DNA from: Allacma fusca
Taxonomy: Eukaryota; Arthropoda; Collembola; Symphypleona; Sminthuridae
DNA: 64,000 nucleotides
Reading direction: 5' to 3'
Assembly (NCBI GenBank): GCA_947179485.1
Contig: OX359248.1
Location: 4,791,501-4,855,500 of the forward strand
Below the pieces are notes generated by a model. It did no database searches. It saw nothing but the letters and a program-made list of their open reading frames with translations, and was not told where the DNA came from. Numbering within the stretch: the first letter of the stretch is position 1; every line of letters starts with the position of its first letter. Below are positions 27,988 to 41,502 of the stretch, piece after piece. The position numbers and the translations under genes were made by a program.

Positions 27988-28908
27988 ACGAGAGTATAGG
28001 GAAAAACTCATTGAGTCTATTGTGTGAGCAGCAACCTTCCGACTTATCATCAGCCTTCTTTTTCTTCAAGCTTACATTTCTTTCTCACTATTCAATTCAG
28101 TCCAAGTTCGGCATTATCCTAGCTTTTCGCTCAATTCAGCTCTTCCCTTGTTCCCTTTGTAGTCTTTCCTCAGGTTTTGTCTTTCAGAAGTCAATTAAGG
28201 AGCCTTTAGGATACTTGAACTATATATTTAAGGAAATTATTCCACCTCTCATGTCTACCCTATTTGTTTTGATACTGACGGGTCAGCAGGGATCGCTTTT
28301 ACCTAAATGTCATGAGAATGTTATCTTGAGTAAATGTATAGCATAGTTCAAAATTTGTATGAGTTTTAAACAGCCCTTATTTGTCTAGTCTCCAGAGTCA
28401 TACTTTGTATGGGGATGCTTATCTTGTAATTTAAATCTCCGTAATTTGCCGTTCTCTTTTAAATACTTGGGAGTAGAACTTACAGCCCAGTGTATTATCT
28501 CACTTTGAAGAGGTTTTAAATGCATTCCGATTCTGTAAAGATAATGCCAGTAAATATGACATGATAAAGGATAAAACTTCCATTCATTCTCAAACAGGAT
28601 GATTTGTAGTGCGTTTATTGCTAATCCCCTGTCTAGAGTCAAACTATCTGTACATATCCTCTTACATTTTAACCCCGATGACTCCCTCATCTGAGCAGAA
28701 GGTTACGGTCAGTAGTATCCGCATTGGCAATTTAGATAGTTGCGGTGTCTACTCCTTGGGATTTTGATACACTTCCTGCCTCCAACATTACCAATAATAA
28801 GGATCATACAATAGTAATTTGTTATTGGGCAGATACTGTAATTTTAGGGGAATTAAGTAAGTCCGCGGGTAAAAGCTAGTAAACGAGACTTTAGGGGATT
28901 ATTGAGTC

Positions 28909-28951
28909 TGTGTATGTGTATGTGTGTGTGTGTCTGTGTGTGTGTGTGTGC
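28909..28951. repeat. Imperfect (GT)n repeat
   Basis: GT dinucleotide run with A and C interruptions, followed about 35 bp later by a run of 13 C at 28986-28998. Confidence 0.9.
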
Positions 28952-28985
28952 GATACACACGAGCAGTATTGTTGTTCAGAATTCT

Positions 28986-28998
28986 CCCCCCCCCCCCG
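28986..28998. repeat. Poly-C tract
   Basis: Thirteen consecutive C residues, unusual in this AT-rich background. Confidence 0.85.
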
Positions 28999-31900
28999 TC
29001 TCAATGCAAGTATCTACATATGTAAAAGCATGAGAATTTTAATTTAACTCCGCTGTATTGCCATTGCCTTCATGCTTTTCCATGTTATGGTTCATGTAGT
29101 AGTAAACAGTTAAGAGCCAGCGTTGAAAAAACTCATGTTCTATTATCTTGACTTGGACGAGTAAAAAAAAAGGAGTATGCTCCGCATGTAAACCTGGTGA
29201 TCTTGTAAGAGTATGCGGCTATTACTGTGCTCATGGAGGCAACTTACGTAATTTTGCACGCACACTTGCTAAGATTTGTTTTTTTTGTCGGAATCATATT
29301 ATTTGATATAATATAAAAACGAACGTTTGTTTTAGGTTACAAAGACTTTGGCCAAACCGCACATTCATAACCGTGGCTTCATTATTCTTGAAAAACTTAT
29401 ATACCGTAATCATAAACCACTCATAGGGGAGACCAGGTGCTACATACTAAATTGAGTCAGGGGATACTACTAGAACAGTAAAGTTTGTATCTATCTCTCA
29501 GAACTCGCCGGAGTCTTCCACATTGATGTTGTACAAGGTGTGATGATAAAACATACTGCGATCTTGAAGGAGATAGTGGCCCGACTCTCAATTATTATCC
29601 CCTCAAAATGATACGGGAGTATTTAAATCTATAATCTTAACCTAGGTAAACGAAATATCTCAAGTGCTGGCAGGCACTCCTACCACTGACTAATGACTAA
29701 TAATTCAAGGGAGTAAGATACATATGTAAGTAGCGCCTTTGAAACAAGTGAGGAACTTGGGACAACTGTAGTCAACTATTTATCTTAAATAACTATCATA
29801 GGAATGTGTAGCTATTCATTGCCCAGCCCAGCATAGCTAGTGAACTTGTACTTGTTCCAATTATGTAAAGATATGATTAATCTCACGATAATATAGCTTA
29901 GTGCTTTACCGTAAACTGCAGTTTTATGTTTATTTTTAATTTAATGCACTGCCTCCATTTGTATTCCTATCCCTGGCGTAGTGAAGTAGCAAGCTTATCA
30001 TGAAACATAAGTTTCACTATTAATTATACACATTTCATTGTAATACTATAAACTCGACACAATCAGAAAACTCTCCATACAATTAAAAAATATAAGCCAT
30101 TGTTTTCAAATCTGTCTTTTTTTATAATCTGCAGTGCATACTTACTTTCTCACATATGTAATTAATTATGTAACTAGCGTGGAGAGTGTTGCCCATGTAT
30201 GAGTGTGTAGAGTTTACTGGTAAAGGATTTATCAGGTATCAGAGCTCCGTAGGAAATTGGTTTGTTGCACCAGTTTTAGATGTCTGCTACCTTCCAGCTA
30301 CTCATGAGGAAATGTAATTTTATTTTAGTTTTGAAGGAGAGCGGAGGAAGGATACTGAAGTGAGTTGAACGGGAAAAATCAGAGGTTGTGCTATTTTTTA
30401 CCTATAATGAAACAATTGATGCGAATTGTAAGGATTCTCCGCTTGTTTCAACCAATAAATTCAAATTAAAATCCTGTTGAAGTTTTTCAATGCAGTGCAA
30501 TGGAAAGTGTGTCTGGTGAACCGTCAAATTTAACTGAACACAAACTTGCATGGTTTCCTCATGACTTGCTTGACACTTAGCTCCACAGGTTGGAGCACGA
30601 TGAAGATCATTTACCAACTGTGGGTACACATCCACACCTTTGTATATGTATCTATACGTGCATGAGTCTCACTTTGCATGTGAATCTTTTTCGTAGGAAA
30701 CAGACAAGAAGGGTGTAGGAAAGTACACAAAAACCTGTGAAAAGGAATTGTGGAGATATTTTACATGTTAACACCTACTGTATGTACTCAAGTGTTGAGA
30801 TTTCTCTCAAGGAACTTGAGTAACACTAAGCTTACTACTTACTACATACATACAAGGCATTTCCAACATGATGAGCATACGTGTGTGGCATGAAGTTAGG
30901 ATGTCAAAGACTATGGGGTAAAAATCTAGGAGCAACAATTCACTTTGAAGGAACAGATTGTCGACATGAAGCCGCATGGAAGGGCCATTAATGAGCAAAA
31001 TCGTTCCGGTCCTCTGCGGTTTTAGACCAGTCGGGCCATGCAAATGTTGGGTAACTTCAATGGACATGTCGATGTATGAAATAAATTAATAGTGTTATTG
31101 TTGGGGTCCTTTCAATAATTTATTTGTTTGTTCTTTTCAAATGTTTTATTCTGTGTCGGATTGGAAATATTTTTCACACTTGAGGTACGAGGCAGCTGCA
31201 TCATCCAGCTCCCCAATTGTATTGTGTAACAAATAACATAATGAGGGTATAGTCTAAGGAGTGTTCATGTTTCAAGGGACCCACTTGGATCATTGTAGGA
31301 CGTGGACTTTCACAGGTCAGCAGTTAAGTCATTGTCTGTCCCTAATACAGAGTTCCTATAAGGGAATAATAGATGAAGGTATAGAGCACTGTTGTTCAAC
31401 TCGAACCTGAGAGCTCAACCCTACGGAGTAATTCTGTAGAGCATAATAAATAGTATCAATTATGCTGTCATTCATTCAAATCACCCCATTTCTCATCATT
31501 TTTCTATGAGAGTCTTTCAGGGCGAGTCTGCACTCTTTTTACCTCTGAAGGACACTCTTTTTATAAAGATGCTGTTTTTTGGGTTAGTCGATGATATTTT
31601 ATGCTTGAGATAATTTTACGTTCACGTTTGGGATTTTGAGTTATGTAAGTCCAACCATGTTTTGAATTAATTTCCACCCCTGATAGGATTCTCATTGAAG
31701 CCACACATTCCCAGATTTATTCCTGGTTTGAAAAATTCTAAATTTAATTACATTTGTAAAAAGGAGGATGGTGGATGCAAGATAGGATTTTGAGAGGAGA
31801 TTGTTGCACAAGTGTGACTTTTTTCACCACAACCTTCGGTATTTTGAAACGTCAATGCCCAGTAGTTAAGGTGCGTATAAAGACTGCAAATTTCGAAGAA

Positions 31901-34900
31901 GCCCTGTAATTTAAGTGGCTACTGTACTTAAGCAGACTAATGAACTTTTTGTCTTTCCCTATATAATAGCATAACATATACACTAGGGGGGGAATCCTGA
32001 TGGAATTGATAATTGTTCATAGGTACGGACTGGGTTCGGAAGTGCTTGGATGAGATGATGATGGGTGGTTGGAAAATTAAGTGGAGGCATTTCTGGATAC
32101 GACAGACGACGGGAGTACATATACAGTACATACGAGAATTAAATACATAGGAACGTAATAATTCCTCGAGTGTTCACAACGATGATGTACTTTGTAGAAT
32201 ATTACATGACATGCAAGAGCCATATTCTTTTTGTTCACCATCATAATAGGCTAAATTCCGGAGAGTTGTCTTTTCCCTTAAATTTAAAAACTATACATAT
32301 ATTTGAAAGGAACAGGTAATCGGCCTCCGCCACTGTGAAATCAACACGTAAAAATTGCTCAGGAGCTTATATCCTTGTTAAAATTATTCACTTGTATGTA
32401 GATATATCTACAACAGTCTAAGGTATAGAGAGCATTTACCACTATAAAGTAGAATTTATTATAACTTGAGGTCCATGTTCATCTTGTTGTCATTTTCCTT
32501 TTCATTTCTTTTCCTAGTTGCATAATCGCTCTTGTAATTCTTACTTTTAGTACACAAACTAACTCTGTAGGGGAAGAATGGAGTGTTGTTAGGATACAAT
32601 CATTTATGGATGGTGACATGTTAAATTCCTTCGGCTCCCCGAGCTCTGTGATTTCCTAAGAGGCGACAAGCGATTACCATTCTCACAGGATTAGCATTTA
32701 ATCGCACGAGAACGACGTTCAAATATGGTGTAGTAAAAGTTAAACATTTTAATTTGTATGCATTCCAAGAGCACGTCAGTATGTACGCCTGGATTGTGTC
32801 ACTGTGAATGTGCACTTGCTTCCTCAGTATTTACAGTAAACTCTTGGCTTGGGTTCCGTTGACCACTAATGTGAGATTTTTCTTGAAGGTGAAGGTAAAT
32901 AGTTTTGGAAGGAACCCTAAACAATATAACGGGCAGGTAAATCAATCTTCCTTTAGCATGTAAAAGTTTTGATCATTAGGGGAAACCAAAGCGTGTGGCT
33001 TAGTGCATGTGGATAGATATATCTACGGATATGATGTAAATTCCTGTTCAATGAGTCACATATACAATTTCAGATTATTAATCGTTGGGTAAAAATAAGA
33101 ATAAAGGAGTTGGTAAAAAAAAATTTGGGAGGGTGAATGGACGCATGTCATGTGTTCTGTTGTGATGATTGTGCGTAATTTTTTCGCCAGCTCTCCTTGT
33201 CTCCATGACCATTTGGTTTCTCCTCAAAGGAGGACTTTCTTATGAGATTAATCGATGTGCTATTCCTTCCAAGGTTGAGTCAGTCTTGGTTTACCCGTAA
33301 AATTGATTACTTGAGAACATGGGATTTGCAGCTGATTATGTGTAAAGGTGTGAGCCGGCCTGTGGTCTATCGTTCTTCAGTGGTGAGAGACACACCGCTA
33401 GGAGCAGCAAAACATTTCCTCATTTTTATACTCGTTCCCCCGTTAACTTGTCCAAACTTTGGACTTTGTCCTCAAACACTCAATTGTCAAGGTATCATCC
33501 CCTGTAAAGGTTTCAATTTTATAAGTTTACCTTTCCTAGGTCCACAAATAGGTCTACCTTCTCGAATCTCAACTTTCATAAAAATTTCCGCATTTTTTGA
33601 ACTATATTTCTTTGCTCTCATTTATGATTTCCCATGGTCTCCTTTAAAATATATATCATTCGGGCATCTCCCATGGTGCTCAATATTGACACTCAGTTCC
33701 CCGAAACTAAAGACAGTCTTTTATTGTTAAAAAAAATTATGCAAGAGCCATCATGAAAGGAGTAGCTCTTTCAGAAAAAATACAGCTTTCAATTTACATT
33801 GCATAAATTTTTTATTGTATAAATAACCACCGCAGGTCAAAAACTCTGCAAGGGAGAAGATCGTTCCGCGAAATTTTTAAACCGCATCCGTAATGGGGGA
33901 TGTGTATAGCTGTACCTTGGGACTGAAGTCGCTTTGAGTTTAATTGCCCTTAAAATTGTCAGCTTTGTACACGAATCAGTTAAAATAACCGAGGCAGATT
34001 TAATTAAGGGACATTTATTTATCAAGCATATCAGTGTGTATTGCCGTATTTGTAGAAGATGCGGAGTTGACTTCCCAACGATCGCCCCATTCATAATTCC
34101 CCCACCGTTCACACATTCATAATTTAATACACGCACAGACCTCTCTGATGATGCCTCTATGAAAATTACATTTTCTACGGTGTATCTCAAATTCCTCCGC
34201 CTGATTTCCTCATAAATTACCAATTTATGAGAGATCCCTTGTAGTGTTCGTACTTGGTGCGGGGATGTCAACAAAAAACATTTACCTTGGTCTTTGTAAA
34301 CAAAGTTGGGATAGTGTACCAAATTGTTTGTGTGCCCTGGCGTATGTACATATATTCCCGTGCTATATGGGTATCTACTTTAAATGGGTTCTTTTTCTGA
34401 TATCAATCAATTTTTAATTGCCTGCCTTCCCAAACAGTACCCTATGTACTATGAAGCCAAGTGTGCAATTATTATTTCCAAAATTACCTATAATTATGAT
34501 ACTGTAGCATTATTAGTAATTATCTTTAAAAAAAACATCCTCCTTCCAAATACACATTTTTGTGGAGATTGTGCGTTTGTAGGTGAAGCGGATCCTTGAA
34601 GTGTTTACTCCTTGTAATTTATTTGGTCTGCCAAGAGTGAGACAAAGTCCTTTGGTAACAGGACTTTTGAATGTGTTCATACGGCTCAATTAAGAAGCGA
34701 ACATTTTGGGTAAAGAAATATGCTGTATATAGGAAGTGGAAAGGATGAAACAAAAGAGAATGAAAGGCAACACCTTGCAGACGTGTGTTCAACATTGTGG
34801 ACATACTGTAAAATAAAGCCAGTCAGGAAAAAGTGTCTATTTGTCGGTTTTATGTTAAAATCCTCCTGGTTTGCATTTCGTGCACTTGAGCGACAAAGTT

Positions 34901-37900
34901 CATACACGAATTGGCATTGTTGAGAACATTGGACGTAACTGAGACGGAGTTGAATTTTTGGAGGCTTTGTATTATTTTTATTCGGTTCATGACGATACGG
35001 TGACGGACGTGCATATTGTATAACTAGTCCGTTTCACTGGATTATTTCTCATTATTCTCTTTCTAAGAATAATTTAATCATATGAACCATTGCAGGCGTG
35101 CACATCCCCCTGCTTCCCATATGTATTCCCCTTGTGTGTTTGAAATCAAATGCGTTTGATATAAGTAGAAGACTATGGACTGATACTATAATTATTTTAC
35201 AGTGTAATAATAGAGTCAGCTAATATAGTCTATGGACGTATTACTGTACTGTGTAATTACTTCTGTATGTTATTGTATCTTCGCAATCTATTGGACTCTG
35301 TTGTAGTAATAGTAGTAGACAAAATTAATTGAAATTTGTATTCGGGATCATAATTCATTCTTGTGTGACTGAACCGGTCGGGGACCCTTGGCGTTGGCCA
35401 ATTTCAAAACAGGGAGATAGATACACACGGACTTTGAATTGTCAGACTGCAACTCTCTCAATCGCCCACTTCCTAAAACAACAAAAGACTGGTTGGATAT
35501 TTGCTTCCAGAGAAAAATTCATATGAAAAGGTTCTTAATCTCACATTTCCCAGGAAATCAACCCACCCTATAAAGGGTAACAACTAACAACTATTTTGAA
35601 TCAGACCATCGCTCTATCTTCCCCTCAGACATGTGTCTGCATAGTCACTCATGTGAACGTTGAGAGCACAGGACATGCTCCTTGCACTTCCATCCTAATG
35701 AATTCCCTAATAATTTTAATCATAAAGCGGAATTTTTAATTTAATTTAGTAATAATTGAACAGGGACTTTAGTACAATGTGTAATTATATCAAAGCAAAG
35801 GATGTGATGCAATCGAGTCCCTGACCTTCTCTTTTATGTCCTGTTAGAGATGTTCATCTGAATGGGAACATTTTGTGATGAGAGATTCAATGACCCAAAC
35901 CCATACTTTGGACAATTAAGGTTTTATTTTAAATGCAAATCAGAGCTCTTAAAGGGTTCAAGCTACATATATGATGGGTGACACCGTACAACTGATGTTA
36001 TTATATTTTAACATCCAATAGCAAGCAGGGTTATACAGGTCTGACTAGGCTTCTTCAACTTTGGACTCGAATGTGATCAAATATCTTCAATAGTTGAGAT
36101 GGATATTAAAAATAGAAACTAAACTGTCGACACTGGTATGGAGTAATTGCAGAGTTTATGACTTAATAAGGATTCACCCAACTATATGAGTTTTCACAAG
36201 TCAATTGAATTTTTCTGGAGGTCGAAGATCTCCCTCAGTATTCAATTATTCAAGAATGTAAGTATCTATATATCGAATTATTATGGATATAATAATCATC
36301 ATGACATTTCCTTGCTAACGGGGAAATGTAATTATTACATAAATATTTGTGTTGTGCAAAACTTGAGAGTTTTTCGTAATGGCACTATGCAGTTACCCCA
36401 TCACTAACGTGTTACTACCACGGAGTGAATAATCTTTGGGAAATGGTAATGTTATCCCCGACTCTGATATGAATGTGGCGTACAGGTGTGTTCCGTCTTC
36501 ATATGCCTCTCGACCTCGAGTACTCTGTGAAGTAGCTCGTAATTTGATTAATTTTTTGGAGGTATTGTATTCGCTGGAGGAAATGCAATGATTCTGTATT
36601 CAAAGGATTCTGTAGTCACAAAATTACTCCAAATTAGTCATCTAATTTGTATTAAAGTTCCTTCCTGGAGGGTACTCACCCAATCAAAGCCCTAATAATT
36701 AATGGAAGCTAACATTATGATCAAAAGTGATCATGAATCAGTCGTACCTCAAAGTATAAGCACTCATCTTGCTCATGACAATCTTACCAAACCCTTTATT
36801 TTGTAATATACGCCAATCCGCACGTCTCGTTGGGTTGAAGATGCTCGGTTATGCATAATTGCATGGAACGAAAACCTCAGCCAGGGTAAGCTGACGAGGG
36901 GATCTGCTCCAATAAAAAATTAATTACAAAATTAATCAGCAAAAATTAGATGGAAAAAGTGAGAAGTTGTTTTTCACTTTCTGTGTATTGTGTGTACGTA
37001 TCTACTTTTCCCCTTACTCTTAGATTCACTTCTGGTTGAAGTAACGACATACATTGGACAGCTCGATGTATGGCTTTACTGTAAACAACCACGAAGTGTT
37101 GTCAAAGGACAAATCAGTACAAGGAGTCCAGATTGTACAGTGTGTTTATCCATGGATTCAGTAGTAATTGTAAAATTCATGCAAGATTCAAGCATATACG
37201 TACATATGTATAGAGACTATGTGCTTGTGGTGAAGGGCTATAGGGAGAAAAGGATAAAAATTAAGCCTTGCGTGCAAGGTTCGTATAAGGAATGGAAAGT
37301 GGAAAGATGATCCTGCTTTTTATTGTCAAACACAATCATCTTGATTTCCGTATTTCTTCCTCAAATGTAATATAATGATGAGATGGGCTGAAGATGTCCT
37401 GAGACTTGAAGACGTTCTTTTGTATAATTGACGTTATTATCATGTGCGATAAATACGTGATTTATGACCTCAGTGTCTGGGTCCGCTATGTGAGTAATTC
37501 CTCTCTTTCGACACGACCTTAACAATGTGTTTGCATGCACATCTTGGGTGAACACTTCCATATGTCAGAAGTCAGAACAGATCAATGAAAGCATAGCAAA
37601 AGGAAGGTAATTATTTGGAATAGCGGTTGATTTAAAAATTGAGCGTTAATTTTTCCTTTAATGCATTTTTCCTTCTCACATTCACAGGTGCAGGGATGAG
37701 GAGCAATATGTCTGGGACGAGGGAACCGCTCCAAGCTTTTTCTTTTATTGCACTTTGACTCCGGCAAAAACTCAAATTGCCATCGTATATTGGACTATTG
37801 AACGTGCTCCTCGTCTTACCAATTCCATTCTACCGCCCCAACCATCCCGTAACTGTGCTTCTTTTACTTTCTTGAGGCTCTCTGAATGTGACAAATAAAA

Positions 37901-39837
37901 TCCATAGAACAGAATTCCTAAAATTACTTGTCTCCCCATTTGTGTGCTAGCACGAACTACATTCCCGTTAAATCCACTATTTGCTTATGGTTCACTTCCC
38001 TTGTGTACAACCAATCATCTCATTGTCAACAATTCATAATGATTGGGAGTTCAGCAAAAATGCGGGGGGAACACGCAAGGGCAAATTTAATGTATCTATC
38101 AAAAAAATCATATAACTTTTAGTCAATAGGTTCAAGTAATTTTGATGCTGATTTGGGGAGGATTTTCCAAGTGTCGTCTGTTGTGTGTGACCAATGCTCA
38201 AATCTCACATCGCCCACCTCAGTCTCACAAGACCACCAAAGTGGTAAAGATAAAATGTTAATTTTTCGCCTGTCTGATCAATTCGTGCTCCCGAGTAAAA
38301 TATCTGAGCCCGGAGCCGTTAAACGCAACTGCTGGTTTTTGTTCTCAATCTCCTTGTAATTTTTCTATTTACTCAGCTAAATGCACACACACACATAGAA
38401 CCTCATCTGCTCCTGGCTAAAAGCTTCTATGGGTAACAGATGATATCTATTGATACCCAGAGCAGGTGTCTTTCCTTCTTTAACGACGAGTTACCTCAAT
38501 TTGTCTCATATGGCATAATGTAAGGAGGCAGAAAATACTGCCTCGTCGACTCTACTATTCTAATCTCTTTTTTTTTTATTTCTACTATTTATAATTCCCT
38601 TCTTTTGCCACAGCGGAACTTGGGCTTAGACTCAAACCATTAAGGTTTTAATTTTCAGGAACACTTTTAAGGTTTTTTATTCGTGGTTCAAGAGGAAAAA
38701 CATAGAATTTAAGTATTTTTAAATTGGATCTCATTTTATATTGGTTCCGGGATTTCCTAATTCTATAATCCTCATGTACATATTAGAGAGGAGGGGACGT
38801 TCCTTCCGAGTTGTAGTATTTTATAAAGACAATCTGAATTTTCCACGCTGAGCAAACCCAACACAATGAAAATGTGAGAAATATGGGACTGGCTCTAATT
38901 GAGTGTAATTGTTGATAGGGCCTCACCTCAAGGTACACTATGTTTAGCACGTAGCTAACGGACGCCGTCAATTAATCCTACAAAGTGGGAAAATCTAAAA
39001 CAATGCTCACAATCAAGGAATAAGTTCACTTACCTGATGGAATGCAAGTATTTTTATCAGAAAGTGAAAACGGTAGAAAAGGCTTAATTGATAGCTTGAC
39101 AAAAAGTTCCGCAAGGTGCAATACACACACCAGACCGTCAGTTGTTCGTACATCTTCGTGTACATATAATTAATACATATTTATAATTATATATAAATAG
39201 CTCCTAGCCTAACCAAGTGGCGGAGGGTAGAAAACCTCTTAATGCTTTTAATGTCGGACACAGAAAACAAAGTGATCAGAGTGAAAAGAAAATAAAGGAA
39301 GTAAATGGCAAGTAGGAGTTATCATCAAGAAGATACTGCTTTTAATTGCACTCTCCCCAAAGCCACAACCATGCACTTGAGTTCTGTAGGGAGTGCTCGG
39401 ATAATTATGTGCACATACATACATCCACATATAATTTTTATACACTCACAGCGACATAAGATGACATATGGAGTACATACAGTAAGTATATGACAAGTCC
39501 CTATATAGACATTGTACATTACATACATTGGTTAAATGGAAGGCTCAGGACATTATATTCCATCCTTCTAATTTTAACCAGTTACTTGGACCGTGAACCA
39601 TATGCATGCAGTTTTTTTCTTTACAACAATTCAATTCTCCCGAAAACCATCTCGGATTTTGTGTAACAATCATTCAGACTATGAGCGTGCTGTGACTCTT
39701 GTGTGTACAACCAACCCAGACGACAGTCCTCCTAGAAGTACATGGTTTCAAAAGTTGAACCTGATTTTATTCTTGTAAATTCACGATTTCAAGTTAAGAG
39801 ACATTTAGAATTGTAACAGATACTTGTATGTATGTAG

Positions 39838-41459
39838 AAAAGTTGGAAGCATATCTGAGACTATACAGACCCTTTACATTTGAGCAGGTAAGTGCTGAGA
39901 TGTTTCCGTGAACTGCTTTTGGTTCTGGTATCTCCATACCGCATATAGCTCCCTACTGTTATTCAGCTCACGATGTAAACTTGCACCTGTAATAAGGAAA
40001 AAAAAGATTAACAGGTCTATAAAAACCAGGAGTCTTGCCCGTCCTTCTGCTGGCGCACGAAATATGCACAGTAAGAGCCCTAACACGTGCATACATACTA
40101 GCCCATATGTATATCCTAATGTCAATCCCGCTTTATAGTTTTGAGCACAGTCCCGAACAATGTCTGCAGACTCTTCCGAGCTCTCCACCACTACTGTACA
40201 GTACTATACCTACACTTGACTTTGATATAGTAAAACAAGACACGGTCAAGGAGTTTGATCATTCCAAAGCTCTCACACAGCATCGAATCACAGCTAGCCA
40301 ATTCCATCCTCATTAACCAGATACATTCTAAAAATCCTAACGGAGGAGGTCAGCCGAACTTCTTTTTCCACACCATATAACCATGCATTTTATTTTATTT
40401 CCTCCTTCTATACCTCCTTTTGCAATTTTCACCCAAGCCCTCACAACAATCACCACTACATGCTCCAATCCTTTCCCGTTGAGATCTCCTAGCACACAAA
40501 CAATAACTCAGTGAGTGAGCAGCCAGTTTTAATTGTTTTTTCTACTTTTGCTCTGGCCTTTCCGATCAGAATCAAAGTTTCAAAAGGTGATGTGTAATCA
40601 AGACGAATCTATTACCTCCCCGATCAAAGCCCTTGTTTACACCTACAGTAAATTAACCCAGAAGGGAAGCGTACGTTGAAAAAATTGCAAAATCCGAGAG
40701 ACCTTTGTGACTTTAGGAGAATGAATGCGATCAGGAAAATGCATCCTAATCTTTTAAAAAAATCCTTGGGTCATTATTATATTAAAAAAAAGGGATATTC
40801 CTTAACTGGTCATTTAGACCTAATCTCGAACATGATTGATTGCCTAAGGTTCAAAGGAGCATGATTACAGGGCAGTGATGAAACCCGTGGGATGGGAGTC
40901 CTTGTAGCTTTATTATTTTAAATCACACTTCAAATCTAACCATAATCTCCATAAGTCTGTCAAATGCAGTGGTAAATCTTAGGGTTTGGAAATTAATAAT
41001 AATTAAAATGATGGGGACTAAAATGATTTCGGAATAGAATTTATTGCACAAACATTTTAGTAATTATATGTACGTGACGGTATGGATTGGAAGAAGAGGT
41101 GAGGATGGAGGAGCTTCCACAGAAAACACTGGCAAATAAAATGAAAGTCAAAATTGAATTAGCTTTCCTACAATCAAATTAGCAATTCTTGTGTGATTGA
41201 ATTATATGGCTTACAACATAAATTAAAATTAATTTCTTTTATAATTTCCTCTGGAGGGCAGCATCCAGATGAAGCAGATTCAATTTGACATCATATCTCC
41301 GCTTATCCGCTCCATTGCTCTTCCCGGACCTACCAATAATTTGGAAGGTCCAACTGGTAGAATTATTGAGGAAGGTAAATTGCATAGGATGTTTTCTCCT
41401 TCTGTATAGAAAAAGATTAATTTGGGTATCTATCTCTTCCAGGCAAACAGAGACTATAG
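39838..41459 (+). CDS. Candidate last three exons of an unrecognised gene
   Basis: Three plus-strand pieces chain in phase. 39838-39887 is preceded by GTATGTAG and ends at a perfect CAG-GTAAGTG donor; it reads KLEAYLRLYRPFTFEQ. 41257-41374 follows a pyrimidine-rich acceptor, ends at AAG-GTAAAT in phase 1 and includes ALPGPTNNLEGPTGRIIEE. 41443-41459 follows CTCTTCCAG and gives KQRL then TAG. An AATAAA lies 38 bp past the stop with GT-rich sequence beyond. I do not recognise the protein and see no upstream exon with certainty. The opposite strand is also open here (minus, 41413 to about 41249, ending in TAA), so the strand could be wrong. Confidence 0.3.
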
Positions 41460-41496
41460 TCGTCGACTGATGTGAGGGACCCTCAGAAACTACAAA

Positions 41497-41502
41497 ATAA
41501 AC
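41497..41502 (+). terminator. AATAAA poly(A) signal of the candidate gene at 39.8-41.5 kb
   Basis: AATAAA 38 bp after the candidate TAG stop, followed by an A-run and then a GT-rich stretch around 41548-41570, the usual order of a metazoan cleavage site. Its value depends on the candidate exons being real. Confidence 0.3.

Noticed and set aside
30402..31067. Two minus-strand open frames that can be joined in phase 0 (ATG at 31067, stop at 30402), with faint similarity to a DDE-type transposase motif
   Set aside because: The acceptor and donor are mediocre, GTAAGT strings are common in the local TACA-like sequence, and the supposed motif lacks the conserved acidic residues. Frames of 77-86 codons are common by chance here.
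39697..39776. Plus-strand stretch resembling an Ig-domain strand (AVTLVCTT, then STWFQK)
   Set aside because: The only usable donor is poor and gives a phase that does not fit the neighbouring candidate exon. The minus strand is equally open. Resemblance over about 25 residues is not enough.
41249..41413. Minus-strand terminal exon reading (ends LHLDAALQRKL then TAA, TTCTATACAG acceptor)
   Set aside because: It competes with the plus-strand reading, which has two splice junctions, a stop and a nearby AATAAA. Kept only as the alternative; neither is proven.
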